Source: Bryobacterales bacterium (GTDB taxonomy: Bacteria > Acidobacteriota > Terriglobia > Bryobacterales > UBA6623). Taken from it: a DNA stretch of 62,828 nucleotides. Shown here in pieces: positions 1 to 9,083 of the stretch (positions are counted from its first letter, which is position 1; each line of letters opens with the position of its first letter). The notes under the pieces are model-generated. The model was given only the letters and a program-made list of their open reading frames with translations, did no database searches and was not told the DNA's origin. The stretch spans positions 1-62,828 of the forward strand of contig JAJDTX010000034.1 of assembly GCA_022826925.1 (NCBI GenBank), read 5' to 3'. The position numbers were made by a program, and so were the translations under genes.

Positions 1-644
1 TCCGGTGCACCGTCGGTCTCTTCCCCGGTGCGCGGGTCCCGGAACACCAGCACCGTCGCCCGGGCTTGCCTCTGGCTGCGCAGTTCCAGCCCCAGCACCC
101 GGCTCCGGAACCACCGATCCCGATCGCTGCTCGCCACGGGCGGCACCGGGTCATACTTCCTCCCGCTGGCCTCGTAGCCCTCTAAGGATGACCCCATCAA
201 GGTTCCCTCCGGGTCCAGCCGCCAATACTCCCGAACCCCCATCCGGGCGTACTCCCGCATCTTGTACTCGGCATCCTTGGCCGCCGTCGCCGGCGACGCC
301 ACCTCTAGCACGAAATCCGGGGCCTTTCCTTCCTCCCAGGTCCGGTACGACCTGCGATTCTCAGGGCTCACCCCGAACACGACCTGCACGTCGGGCTGCA
401 GCCAGTGATCGTTGTCGTCACGCCGGTAGTACACCGCCAGTTCCATGGCCACGAGCACGTCCGTGCGGTGCCGGAAGTGGTTCCGCAAGGCCGCCGCCGC
501 TTGCAACACGGCATCGCCGTGCGCGATGCTCTGCGCGATCCAATTCCGTTCCGGGTATTCGATGCGGTCCGGCTTCGCAGACGCCTCGGTAACGGCTGTG
601 GCCCGCCCGGAACGTTCAGTGTCTGTGGCGGTCGTGACGGGCAT
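1..644 (-). CDS. Uma2 family (DUF820) putative endonuclease, 3' end cut by window edge
   Basis: Reading leftwards from an ATG whose first codons give MPVTTATDTER, the frame stays open to the window edge (about 214 residues) and shows the Uma2/DUF820 pattern: an N-terminal IEYPERNW box, HGDAVLQAAAALRNHF, then LQPDVQVVFG, APDFVLEVASPAT, AKDAEYKMREYARMGVREYW and a tail with LRSQRQARATVLVFRDP. The family has a PD-(D/E)XK-like fold (D of QPDV, E of VLEV, K of DAEYK) and is often multicopy in cyanobacteria and symbionts; its biological role is poorly known. The stop codon is outside the window. Family assignment is firm, function is not. Confidence 0.8.
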   Translation of the reverse strand, partial: MPVTTATDTERSGRATAVTEASAKPDRIEYPERNWIAQSIAHGDAVLQAAAALRNHFRHRTDVLVAMELAVYYRRDDNDHWLQPDVQVVFGVSPENRRSYRTWEEGKAPDFVLEVASPATAAKDAEYKMREYARMGVREYWRLDPEGTLMGSSLEGYEASGRKYDPVPPVASSDRDRWFRSRVLGLELRSQRQARATVLVFRDPRTGEETDGAP

Positions 645-946
645 GTCGCAGCGGGCGGCGCACGAAAGCACCGCCTGGACATGATACTAGCACCGTGCCA
701 AGGCTCGTCTCCCTACCCGCCGCTGTCGTGAGGCGACCTTGATTTCCAGCACTGCTCGTGCCCCGAGCGATGCGGTGCGCACCTTGCGACTGCGGTCTCG
801 CCGGAGCGCCCGCTGTGCGCGCCTAGCTCAGCCCGCAACCACACACGACGCGAGTGGACAGGAAATCGAGTTTCGTGGCCGGTGACGTGATGCCTGCACC
901 AAAACCTTGGCCACGACCGGGTAGCCAAGGGATCGTGATCTCGCGC
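645..946. other. Intergenic region, no gene seen
   Basis: About 300 bases between the start of the Uma2 gene and the stop of the BNR-repeat gene, both on the minus strand. Frames on either strand are short and match nothing I recognise. It should hold the promoter of the Uma2 gene and the terminator of the upstream operon, but I see no convincing hairpin with a T-run. Confidence 0.4.
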
Positions 947-1930
947 CTAACGTCTTTGTGGCCCGGTGACGTCCCACCAGCGTCCGCCGTTGGTGGTCTT
1001 TAGCACTCCGCCCTCGCCCCCGTAGTACAGGGTTGGCGGAGCGGTCTTGGCGTCGAACACCAAGGTCCAAGTTCGATTCGACCACTGCAAGCCGGCCGGC
1101 TGGAAACTCTTTCCGGCATCCACGCTGCGGAAAACGCCTTTGGTGGTGCCCGCGTATACGTGTCCCGGATTGGCCGGATCGACGGCGAGCGCCATGACGC
1201 GCTGTGCCAACGGCTCTTGCCCGGCGGACCAGCTGTGTCCTCCGTCGGTCGACCGGTGGACACCGCCTGGATTGGTCCCTGCATAGATCACCTCGGGGTC
1301 TGTCGGATCGACCGCGATGGCCGCCACGTCGATATCAAACAAGCCGCTTGGATTCGCGCTCCAAGAGGCCGCGCCATCGGTGGTCGTGTACACGCCATGC
1401 CACGTGCAGGCATAAAGAGTGTCAGAGTCATCTGGAGCTTGCACCAAACAGCGCAGTGTCCTGTCGACCAATCCCCGATTCGCTTGGTTCCAGGTTGCTC
1501 CCCCGTCCACGCTCTTGAAGACGCCCCCGCCATCGGTTGCTGCGAATATCCGCTCGCTGCTGTCCGAGTCGACGACTATGCCGCGCACTTTGAGGTTCGT
1601 AAGCCCAGTGCTGGCTGCATGCCAAGATGCAGCCGCGTCGCTGGTCTTGTAGACACCCGATTGGTAGGTCCCCACGTACAGCACCTCGGGGTTCTGCGGG
1701 TTCAGCGCGATGACGCGTGGCGAGAGCGCCTCCAGCCCAGTTGACGGCCAGCCGTCCGCGCCACCCCGAGTGGTCTTGCACAGTCCCTTTGCAGCGCCTG
1801 CGTAGATGATTTGGGTGTCCCTAGGGTGCAGAGCGACCGCCTGTGTCTCGCCGCCTCCGGGCGAGCCCATCTGGCCGGTCCCGACAACCGGGGCCACGGT
1901 CGTGAGGAGAACGAACCACAGAGTGCGCAT
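947..1930 (-). CDS. Exported BNR/sortilin-like beta-propeller repeat protein
   Basis: A 327-residue protein with an N-terminal signal peptide (MRTLWFVLLTTVAPVVG). The body is built of repeats of about 42-45 residues, each with an Asp-box-like STDGGxSW element (KTSDAAASW, KSVDGGATW, TTTDGAASW, RSTDGGHSW, RSVDAGKSF) preceded by a YAGT strand (IIYAGAAKG, VLYVGTYQS, VIYAGTNPG, HVYAGTTKG). That is typical of BNR/VPS10 propellers, with six or seven blades. No catalytic sialidase residues are obvious, so a binding or scaffold role is more likely than hydrolysis. Its start codon directly follows the stop codon of the upstream gene with no spacer, so the two are almost certainly co-transcribed and probably translationally coupled. 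Confidence 0.8.
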   Translation of the reverse strand: MRTLWFVLLTTVAPVVGTGQMGSPGGGETQAVALHPRDTQIIYAGAAKGLCKTTRGGADGWPSTGLEALSPRVIALNPQNPEVLYVGTYQSGVYKTSDAAASWHAASTGLTNLKVRGIVVDSDSSERIFAATDGGGVFKSVDGGATWNQANRGLVDRTLRCLVQAPDDSDTLYACTWHGVYTTTDGAASWSANPSGLFDIDVAAIAVDPTDPEVIYAGTNPGGVHRSTDGGHSWSAGQEPLAQRVMALAVDPANPGHVYAGTTKGVFRSVDAGKSFQPAGLQWSNRTWTLVFDAKTAPPTLYYGGEGGVLKTTNGGRWWDVTGPQRR

Positions 1931-3898
1931 CTATCTGTCCACCCGCCATGGAAAGGCATAGCTTGGCTGCGATGAGAAGCGGCGGAGTCCGATCTTGAGG
2001 GAGGTGCCGGCTCCCGGCTCTAGCTCTACGCGGAAGTATCTCCCGTCGACGCTGACCGTTTGCTCGGCAGATTCTGGGGTTCCACTTGGCGGCGAGCCCG
2101 GGCCGCGGAAGGCACCTGCGGCCGGATAGCTCACGTTCGTGACAACGTGCTCGCCATAGGCACCGCCTTGCACGACCAACGAGCGGCTCTCGAAAAGGTT
2201 GGTGTTGACGATCTCGACATCCACCCGCTCAGGTGAGATGGATGTCACCAACGCAGCCACCCCTTGGGGCAGGCCAGGCTTGCCGGCGTCGAGATCGAAG
2301 TAGCGCAAGTAGGAGTGCAGCATCTCGCCGCGCTTGTGTACCGGCAGGCCGCCGATGGTCAGGCGCACGAGATTGTCCGTCGGCACCGGCTCCAGGCTGA
2401 GCCAGTGTGCGTCGAACCAAGTCTCCGGGTCGCCGCGCTCGTTGAGCACGCGCTTGAGCTTCCGCTGCACGAACTGAAGGTCCGCTTGGAGGGCCTCGAC
2501 GGGGAATCTCGGATTTCGGCCCTGCACAAAGTAGGCCCAGCCCAGGTCCGGATCGCTGAGCCTTCCGGAATCGAGGGCGAGAGCGCCCAGACGTTCGATG
2601 TTGGCCCAATCTTCGGGTTTCTGGGACGTGTGCCAGAGATGCACGTACGGGTGCGCTGGCTCGGGCACGAAGTGGTGCCACTGATTCCTGTCGTCATAGC
2701 GGACCGGCACCATGGACACGCCTTCCCGGGTCTCGCTGCGCTCGCGCAGCACGCCCATCTGGCTTCGTGGCAGTTCCAGCCAGTGGCTCTCACCCGTGAG
2801 CAGGACCGCAACCTTGGCTGCGGTCAGGGATGCCAGCACGATATCAGTGCCGCCCCGCGGCCACTTCCAGCCGTAATAGCCTCCCCACCAGCGGCCGCCG
2901 GTATGTTCGCCGATCTTGCCGCTGATTCCGACGTTATCAGGCGTGATGCCTTCATTCTGCTCGGTCAGCTCTATCCACTTCGTCAAGTAGTCGACGACCC
3001 AACGCCGGTACTTGCCCTCGGCCGTGTAGAGGAACGCGTTGGCGATGAGCGGCGCGGCAGTGAGATTGATCGGCACGTCTCCGCGCGCCATTCGATCGCT
3101 CATGGTCTTCACGATCCGCCCGAACTGGTCGTCCGCCGGCTGGTCGTTAATCCAGCCGGTGGAAGACGGTACGCCCGGAATATCGTCGAAAGGCAGGTGG
3201 TAGTAAACCAGGTTCGCGTTCGTCGGAATCCAGTCGCGCTTGGTCCACTGCATCTTGGGACCGCGGCTGCCGTTCATTGAAGCCCGCATGAGCTTCAGGT
3301 CCGGGTTGTAGTTGGGGGCTTCGGGGTCTTCTCCGATGTACATGCCGGCAAACCGCACGGAGCGCTCGCGGAAGCGCTCGTCATACGGATCTGCCATGCC
3401 CAGCGGGTAGAACGACACATAGCCTTCGCCGTGGTGCATCCAGTCCCAGTTGCTGTCGAACTCGCGGTAGATCTGGCCGTAGCGCGAAAACTGGCGGGTG
3501 ATGCCCTCCCAGACGTGCCGGTGCAGCGTGTCGAGTCGCTTCGCGCCGCCGAGCACGTGATGCAGCGAGAAGCCTCGAAACCCCTCGTAGGCATCGTCCG
3601 AGGAGTTCATGCCGCCCTCGTAGCGTTCCTTCCAGCGCAGGGTCCCGTCCGGCTTGACGTAGGTGTCGTAGAACGCCACGCCGGCGCGATCCATGGATTC
3701 GATCAAATGGCGCTGCATTAGCGCCCAAGGCGGTGCGGTCCGGGGATGGTTGACGTGTATCGCTGGAATTTCGAGTTCGGTTTCGCTCCTGTTGGAATCG
3801 GCGGAGGCGACCGGGGGGAGGATCGCTGACGCGAGCAGGACGATCGCGAACCTTGTCACGGGAACTGGTCGTGCCGTTGTCTGGAGCAGCTTGGTCAT
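1931..3898 (-). CDS. Exported protein of unknown function, about 655 residues
   Basis: I place the start at an internal ATG (MTKLLQTTARPVPVTRF) because it gives a clean signal peptide ending near VASADS; the frame is open 40 codons further upstream. The mature protein is rich in aromatic and charged residues, with WDWMHHGEGYVSFYPLG, GGRWWGGYYGWKWPRGG and HPYVHLWHTSQKPEDW, and a beta-rich C-terminal domain of about 120 residues starting near VAALVTSISPERVDVEIV. The helical middle followed by a beta domain recalls secreted (alpha/alpha)-toroid polysaccharide-active enzymes, but I cannot assign a family. It is the first gene of a two-gene unit with the BNR-repeat protein and is divergent from the amidohydrolase gene. 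Confidence 0.75.
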   Translation of the reverse strand: MTKLLQTTARPVPVTRFAIVLLASAILPPVASADSNRSETELEIPAIHVNHPRTAPPWALMQRHLIESMDRAGVAFYDTYVKPDGTLRWKERYEGGMNSSDDAYEGFRGFSLHHVLGGAKRLDTLHRHVWEGITRQFSRYGQIYREFDSNWDWMHHGEGYVSFYPLGMADPYDERFRERSVRFAGMYIGEDPEAPNYNPDLKLMRASMNGSRGPKMQWTKRDWIPTNANLVYYHLPFDDIPGVPSSTGWINDQPADDQFGRIVKTMSDRMARGDVPINLTAAPLIANAFLYTAEGKYRRWVVDYLTKWIELTEQNEGITPDNVGISGKIGEHTGGRWWGGYYGWKWPRGGTDIVLASLTAAKVAVLLTGESHWLELPRSQMGVLRERSETREGVSMVPVRYDDRNQWHHFVPEPAHPYVHLWHTSQKPEDWANIERLGALALDSGRLSDPDLGWAYFVQGRNPRFPVEALQADLQFVQRKLKRVLNERGDPETWFDAHWLSLEPVPTDNLVRLTIGGLPVHKRGEMLHSYLRYFDLDAGKPGLPQGVAALVTSISPERVDVEIVNTNLFESRSLVVQGGAYGEHVVTNVSYPAAGAFRGPGSPPSGTPESAEQTVSVDGRYFRVELEPGAGTSLKIGLRRFSSQPSYAFPWRVDR

Positions 3899-4128
3899 GC
3901 AGCCTGTCCTGCACAGTCCTCGACTGGCGTCCGTGGCGTCCGGGCCATCTGATAGAGGCCGCTTGGGATCATCTGTCTCCCAGCCGAATCGAGAGGTAGG
4001 GCATGTCAAGCATCCCACGTTCGAGGGCGGCGTGCCAGAGTTGCTCCCGGCTGACCCGCCAAAGGCCCCTCAGAATATTGTGTGGCGTATGCGACGATAC
4101 GGCAGACGGGCGAACCGGGCGGACCACT

Positions 4129-5892
4129 GTGACTGAGTTTCGAGTCAGGCTGAGCGGCGCTCAACTCGCATTTGCACGGCTATCTCTGTTGCTGTTCGGC
4201 CTGGCGCCTCTCTTGGCGTGGGCTGATCCGAACCTGATCTTGCACAACGGCAAGGTCGTGACGGTAGACCGGGAGTTTTCCATCGCGGAGGCAGTGGCCA
4301 TCAGCGGCGACCTGATCACAGCGGTCGGCACAAATGGCGAGGTGCGATCGCTGGCTGCATCGAATACCCGCCTAGTCGATCTGGAAGGCAAGACCGTCCT
4401 GCCGGGTCTGATCGACACACATACCCACCCGCTCGGCGCGGCGCTGTACGAGTTCGACCACGCTGTGCCCGATATGGAAACGGTGGCGGACGTGCTGGAC
4501 TACTTCCGCCAGCGGGCGAGGGTCGTGCCCGAGGGGAGTTGGATTCGCCTCCAACAGGTCTTCATCACCCGGCTGCGCGAACAGCGCTACCCGACACGGG
4601 CCGAACTGGACGATGCCGCTCCTAACCACGCAGCGTATTTCCGCACGGGGCCGGATGCCTCGTTGAACTCGCTGGCGCTGGAACTTAGCGGCATTGACAA
4701 AGACTTCCGCATACCCCAAGGCGAGCTAGGTCGCATCGAACGCGAAGCCGACGCGGAACCGACAGGGATCATTCGCAGCGGGGCCCACCTGATCAAGTTC
4801 GAAGAGAGCCAGCGTGCGCCCACTCGCGAGGACCAGCGCCAACGGCTGAAAGAGCTCCTGGCGGCCTACAACCAGGTTGGCCTGACCAGCATCGCGGATC
4901 GCAACGCCAGTCCCGAAGCCGTCGAACTCTACGAAGAACTGCTCGAACGGGACGAACTGACCGCGAGAGTGTTCGTGAGCGCTGCCATCAATGCCCAAGC
5001 TCCGCTCGAGGATATCGAGGCCTCGATCGCCAAGCTGGCTCGTCACCCGAGGCACCGCTACGGCTCGATGCTCTGGTTGCGCGGCATCAAGTTCTTCTTG
5101 GACGGAGGCATGTTGACTGGCAGTGCCTACATGCGAGAGCCGTGGGGCGTGAGCGACGTGTACTCGATCACGGATCCCAACTACCGCGGCCTGCGCTTTG
5201 TTCCTCCCGGCAAGACCTACGCAATCCTGCGTCTGGCGCTCAGGCACGGACTGCAGCCCACCGCACACTGCGTTGGCGATGGCGCCGTGCATGCGTTGAT
5301 TGACGCCTACGGCGAAATCGACGATGAGTTCCGAGTGCGCGACATGCGGCCCTGCATCACGCACGCGAACTTCATGAGCCCGGAGGCTGTCGAACGGATG
5401 GCAGAGATTGGCATCGTTGCCGACTTGCAGCCCGCATGGCTCGAACGCGACGGCGCCACCCTGCTAAAGCAGTTCGGCGAGGCCCGCCTGCGCTACTTCC
5501 AGCCCTACAAGAGCCTTCGTGACGCCGGGGTGATCGTGGGGGGAGGATCGGATCACATGCAGAAGATTGGCGACATGCGGTCGATCAATCCCTACAACCC
5601 GTTCTTCGGGATGTGGATCGCGCTTACTAGGCAGCCGCGCTGGACCGACGTCACGCTCCAGCCGGAGCAGAGGATCACGCGTCAAGACGCCATCCGGCTA
5701 TACACGGCCAACAGCGCGTACATAACCTTCACAGAGGACGAGAAAGGATCCTTGGAAGTCGGCAAGCTGGCGGATCTGATTGTGCTCGACCGGGACATAC
5801 TTGAGTGTCCGGTGGAGGACGTGAAGCAGATCCGAGTCGAGCGGACCTACCTTGGCGGCAGGCTCGTTCACGATGCCGGCGGTGCGCTCTGA
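4129..5892 (+). CDS. Exported amidohydrolase (amidohydrolase 3, YtcJ-like)
   Basis: A metal-dependent hydrolase of the amidohydrolase superfamily, 587 residues from a GTG start. That start puts a signal peptide (ending LAPLLAWA) at the N-terminus; the frame extends 42 codons upstream to an ATG but the extra residues look non-coding. Typical marks are the N-terminal beta-sandwich (NLILHNGKVVTVD), VLPGLIDTHTHPLG with the metal-binding HxH, a central FFLDGGMLTGSA, LQPTAHCVGDGAVHALIDAY, GGGSDHM and the C-terminal GSLEVGKLADLIVLDRD. YtcJ-like enzymes hydrolyse amides or related bonds in small molecules; the substrate is not predictable. About 230 bases separate it from the divergent unknown gene. 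Confidence 0.85.
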   Translation: MTEFRVRLSGAQLAFARLSLLLFGLAPLLAWADPNLILHNGKVVTVDREFSIAEAVAISGDLITAVGTNGEVRSLAASNTRLVDLEGKTVLPGLIDTHTHPLGAALYEFDHAVPDMETVADVLDYFRQRARVVPEGSWIRLQQVFITRLREQRYPTRAELDDAAPNHAAYFRTGPDASLNSLALELSGIDKDFRIPQGELGRIEREADAEPTGIIRSGAHLIKFEESQRAPTREDQRQRLKELLAAYNQVGLTSIADRNASPEAVELYEELLERDELTARVFVSAAINAQAPLEDIEASIAKLARHPRHRYGSMLWLRGIKFFLDGGMLTGSAYMREPWGVSDVYSITDPNYRGLRFVPPGKTYAILRLALRHGLQPTAHCVGDGAVHALIDAYGEIDDEFRVRDMRPCITHANFMSPEAVERMAEIGIVADLQPAWLERDGATLLKQFGEARLRYFQPYKSLRDAGVIVGGGSDHMQKIGDMRSINPYNPFFGMWIALTRQPRWTDVTLQPEQRITRQDAIRLYTANSAYITFTEDEKGSLEVGKLADLIVLDRDILECPVEDVKQIRVERTYLGGRLVHDAGGAL

Positions 5893-5986
5893 TGCGCTAG
5901 TGCGCTCGGCAAGCAGTCGCGGCGGTGTTCGGCATCCGGCGATCCGGTGTCCGGGGCCGAGCGCACAGAGTGGGGAACTGTCGCCT

Positions 5987-7798
5987 CTACTCCTCGATTA
6001 CGGGGAGCAAGATGTGTGACGCTCGGCTGCCGGAGTGGTAGATCGTCTGCTCGGCGACAACCGCTTCAGCGCTCGTGCCGTAGGGCTCGCCGTTGTTCAG
6101 GTTCCGTGTGAACTGCGGGAAGTGGCTGCTCGTGAGGTGAACCCGGATGCGGTGCCCTCGTTGGAACAGGTTCGCTGTCCCGATCATGTCCAGCTCCATC
6201 TGGTAGATCTCCCCGGGCTTCATCAGAACCTGCTTGGTCAGGCCCTCTCTGTGGCGGGCGCGCAGGATTCCCTCCGCTACGTTGATCGACCGACCATCCG
6301 GGTAGACGTCCACCAGCTTGGCCACGAAGTCCGTGTCCACGGCGCTGGAGGAAGCGTGCAGCACGAGCTTGAGAGGGCCGACCACCTCCAACGGCGCCGC
6401 GAGGATTTCTGATGTGTAGACCAGCACGTCCGGTCGGTGTTCGATCGGACGCTGGTCTCGGGCTCCCGACGATGTGGCGACCCCGCAGCAGTTCGCGCCC
6501 CCCAGGCTCGGTACGGGATTCGCCGGATCGTAGAGATAGCTGTCCGCCGGCGACCCTTCCGCGGGCTTGCTCCATGACAGGACGCCATCCCCGTGGGAGC
6601 CGTTAGCGCTGCCGTTGCTGTCGAAATACAGCGGCGTGTACTTGGTCCTCTTGAGCGGGTACTCGGACTCGTAGCGCCACTCGTTGCGCCCCATCACGAA
6701 TACCTTGACGGGCGGTTCGTCCGCCAAGCCGTTGTCCATGCCCTTGAGCCAGTAGTCGTACCAGCGCAGGGCTAGCGCATTGGTATCGACCACCGCTGCC
6801 TCGCCCCAATCCATGTCGCCCACGGTCTGCGCGACGCCGTGTTCCCAAGGTCCGATCACCATGTTGCTGCCCGTGCGGGCCTCGGCAGTAGCGCCCTCGG
6901 CGCTCACGCCCGCGTATCCGCGCAGCGTGCCTTGGGCGAAGATGTCAAAAAAACCGCCCATGGTGTGGACCGGAACTTCGATCTCGTCGAAGTGTTCCTC
7001 AACACTCAAGCTCCGCCAGTAGTCGTCATAGTCCGGGTGGGCGAGCCAGTCCCTGTAGAACTGGGCATCGCGGCCCACCAGCCCCTGCATCTCGTTGAGC
7101 GGCAGGTGCCAGACGACGTCGTCGTACGAGATCGCGTCGGGACCGCCAGCCATTGCGTGCGGGCCGGGATTCTGCATAATCCGCGATTCTTGGCGGACCG
7201 GCCCCCAGCCGAAGTTAAATGCCAGCCGCCAGCCGCCATTGACCGTGATCCAGTCGTGGTAGATGCTTGTTGACGCAACCCTCGGAAAGATCGTCACCAA
7301 GTGCGGAGGTCTCGCTTGGGCCGCGCGCCACTGCACCTGTCCCAGGTAGGATCCGCCCTCCATGCCCACCTTGCCGTTCGACCATGGCTGGACGGCGGCC
7401 CACTCAATGGTGTCGTAGCCGTCCTTGAAGTCGTCCCTGAATGGCTCCCAATCGCCCTCGGACTCGTGCCGGCCGCGCACGTCCTGAAATACGTACGCAT
7501 ACCCTCGGCGGGAAAAGTACACTGCGGCCGCATAGGCGGACGGGGCGCGTTCGGTAGAGTACGGCGTCCGCGACACGATTACGGGGTGCTTCCCTTCGCC
7601 GACGGGTCGGTATACGTCCGCGTAGAGGACGACTCCGTCGCGCATGGGGATCGCGACGCGGTTCTCGATGCGGATGTCGTTGCGCGGCGGGTGGGACTGC
7701 GGGAACTCGTTGGCGGCGCTGGAGCCACAGAGCGCCAGCACCAAGATCGCGGCCCAGCCGAAGGATGGGCGAGGAGTAATCGTCTGGCGGCAGTGCAT
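5987..7798 (-). CDS. Exported CocE/NonD family hydrolase (X-Pro dipeptidyl-peptidase S15 type)
   Basis: A serine hydrolase of about 603 residues. The chosen ATG (MHCRQTITPRPSFGW) gives a signal peptide ending near SSAANEF; the frame runs 56 codons further upstream without recognisable homology. Catalytic-domain marks: IPMRDGVVLYADVYRP, SRRGYAYVFQDVRGRHESEG, and the nucleophile Ser at about residue 150 in GMEGGSYLG. The C-terminal jelly-roll domain is present (GPLKLVLHASSSAVDTDFVAKLVDV, HRIRVHLTSSHFPQ). Family members cleave esters, amides or Xaa-Pro peptides. It converges on the upstream amidohydrolase gene. Confidence 0.85.
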   Translation of the reverse strand: MHCRQTITPRPSFGWAAILVLALCGSSAANEFPQSHPPRNDIRIENRVAIPMRDGVVLYADVYRPVGEGKHPVIVSRTPYSTERAPSAYAAAVYFSRRGYAYVFQDVRGRHESEGDWEPFRDDFKDGYDTIEWAAVQPWSNGKVGMEGGSYLGQVQWRAAQARPPHLVTIFPRVASTSIYHDWITVNGGWRLAFNFGWGPVRQESRIMQNPGPHAMAGGPDAISYDDVVWHLPLNEMQGLVGRDAQFYRDWLAHPDYDDYWRSLSVEEHFDEIEVPVHTMGGFFDIFAQGTLRGYAGVSAEGATAEARTGSNMVIGPWEHGVAQTVGDMDWGEAAVVDTNALALRWYDYWLKGMDNGLADEPPVKVFVMGRNEWRYESEYPLKRTKYTPLYFDSNGSANGSHGDGVLSWSKPAEGSPADSYLYDPANPVPSLGGANCCGVATSSGARDQRPIEHRPDVLVYTSEILAAPLEVVGPLKLVLHASSSAVDTDFVAKLVDVYPDGRSINVAEGILRARHREGLTKQVLMKPGEIYQMELDMIGTANLFQRGHRIRVHLTSSHFPQFTRNLNNGEPYGTSAEAVVAEQTIYHSGSRASHILLPVIEE

Positions 7799-7985
7799 GA
7801 GTATTCGATTCCGGTCCGCAACGACCTTGGCGCGAACTCCTACGCAATCATAGCCACAAGTTGGTGGACGACCTAGTTGGCTGACCAGCGCTGAATCGGT
7901 CAAAGAGTGCAGTCGAATGCCGCGCGACCCACAATATCGGGTTCTGCGGCGGTTCGTTTCCGGCAAGCGCAGATGTGCGGATCCG

Positions 7986-8552
7986 CTATGGCGTGGGCGG
8001 GCTGACCATGATGTGGGCGCCCGGTGTTCCGGGATACATCAACCATGGACCGCTGTCCGGGGTCCCGGGGACTCCAATCGACTCCGGCGTCGCGTACGGC
8101 GTGTAGATCACCCACCGCAGGTACGGCTCGAGGATCTCGCCCTCGGAGGCATCGTAGCCCTTGCCGGTCATTACGTAGAGCATGCGCGGCTCGCGGGGCA
8201 TTTCGACCCGTCCCTCGTCTACGTCCTTCCAACGCACTTCGTGGCGTTCCTTGCCCTTGTAGCCCTGTGCTGTGAGTTCACGCCCACGCGCCATGAACGG
8301 CTCAAGGTCCTTGTGATAGCAAGCAACCGAGAACTGGTCGTCGCCCGGTGTGTCGGCCAGACAGTGCAACTCGTTCGATCCGTCGCGGAGAACTCCCAGC
8401 TTTCCTTCAGAGTCGTATCCCAGCACGGTCGCGCCTGCCCGCAAGTCCTCGGGGGCTGCCTGGATGGCGGCTGAAATTTGATGAGCCTCTGGTGCGACCT
8501 CCGCAAGAAGGGCAGGAGTTCCTAGCGCGAGGAGCGCAAGCGTCAGTCTCAT
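7986..8552 (-). CDS. Exported hypothetical protein, 188 residues
   Basis: The start is an ATG preceded by GGAGAG (good spacing), giving a signal peptide MRLTLALLALGTPALLA; the frame is open upstream but that part looks like a shadow. The mature part reads as a compact globular domain (ATVLGYDSEGKLGVLRDG, NELHCLADTPGDDQFSVACYH, MLYVMTGKGYDASEG, LRWVIYTPYATPESIGVPG, GAHIMVSPP). I do not recognise the family. The tail with pressure on Gly/Pro and PWLMYPGTPGAH resembles periplasmic proteins of unknown function annotated in environmental genomes. It lies downstream of nothing obvious and upstream of the CocE gene on the same strand, with a gap of 187 bases. Confidence 0.7.
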   Translation of the reverse strand: MRLTLALLALGTPALLAEVAPEAHQISAAIQAAPEDLRAGATVLGYDSEGKLGVLRDGSNELHCLADTPGDDQFSVACYHKDLEPFMARGRELTAQGYKGKERHEVRWKDVDEGRVEMPREPRMLYVMTGKGYDASEGEILEPYLRWVIYTPYATPESIGVPGTPDSGPWLMYPGTPGAHIMVSPPTP

Positions 8553-8757
8553 GGTCTCTCCGGGCGGATACAAATCCGGTTGGGTCCGCGAAGTGCCACT
8601 GGAAGGCAAATCGCGCCCCCTCCAGTCTATGGCAACCGGCCGGGCCTTCCCGTCTAGTCGGGCGTCAGCACAGCCAGGCGTTGACCTGAAAGCGGTGCGG
8701 AAGGTCCCAACTTCACCCGAAATGCTAGGCTTCGCGAGCTCGGCGCGACATGTCGGC

Positions 8758-9044
8758 ATGCGGGTCGAGCGCGAGGTGCTCCGTATCGCGATCAGCCGTC
8801 CAGCAGTTCGCGACGCCCTGCATCCTGAGGCGCACAGCGAACTGGCCCGGATGATCGACGCCGTGACAGCGGACAGCCCCCTCTGCATTGCGTGATCTGG
8901 GGGACGGGTAATGGGGCCTTCTGTCCGGGATCGGGTCTTGAGCGATGCTACCCGGCGGTACGTGCGATGCTGGATAGCCGCGATGCTCTTGGAGGATCGC
9001 GTGCATTCGCCGAGGAGCGCCCCCCTGTGCGGGAAGGCCGCTGA
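8758..9044 (+). pseudogene. Decayed enoyl-CoA hydratase (crotonase family) remnant
   Basis: Frame one, from an ATG, reads MRVEREVLRIAISRPAVRDA then LHPEAHSELARMIDAVTAD and stops after about 45 codons. This matches the crotonase N-terminus (VLRITLNRPEVRNALHPEMH type). Two bases on, another frame continues with VIWGTGNGAFCPGSGLE, the equivalent of VVLTGAGGAFCAGGDLK, and then MLDSRDALGGSRAFAEE followed by RPPVREGR and a stop, which matches the family C-terminus (DALEGxxAFxEKRPPxFxGR). So there is a frameshift plus loss of roughly 150 central residues. It sits 39 bases before an acyl-CoA dehydrogenase, as an intact partner would in a beta-oxidation operon. The similarity was recognised by eye, not by a search. 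Confidence 0.7.
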
Positions 9045-9083
9045 CACCGGGCTCGGCCCCCAATTCGTATCGAGTCGCACAAC

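Noticed and set aside
2264..3280. A 338-codon open frame on the plus strand across the unknown exported protein gene
   Set aside because: It lies wholly antisense to a gene with a signal peptide and protein-like sequence; its product has no recognisable domain and reads as a GC-rich shadow.
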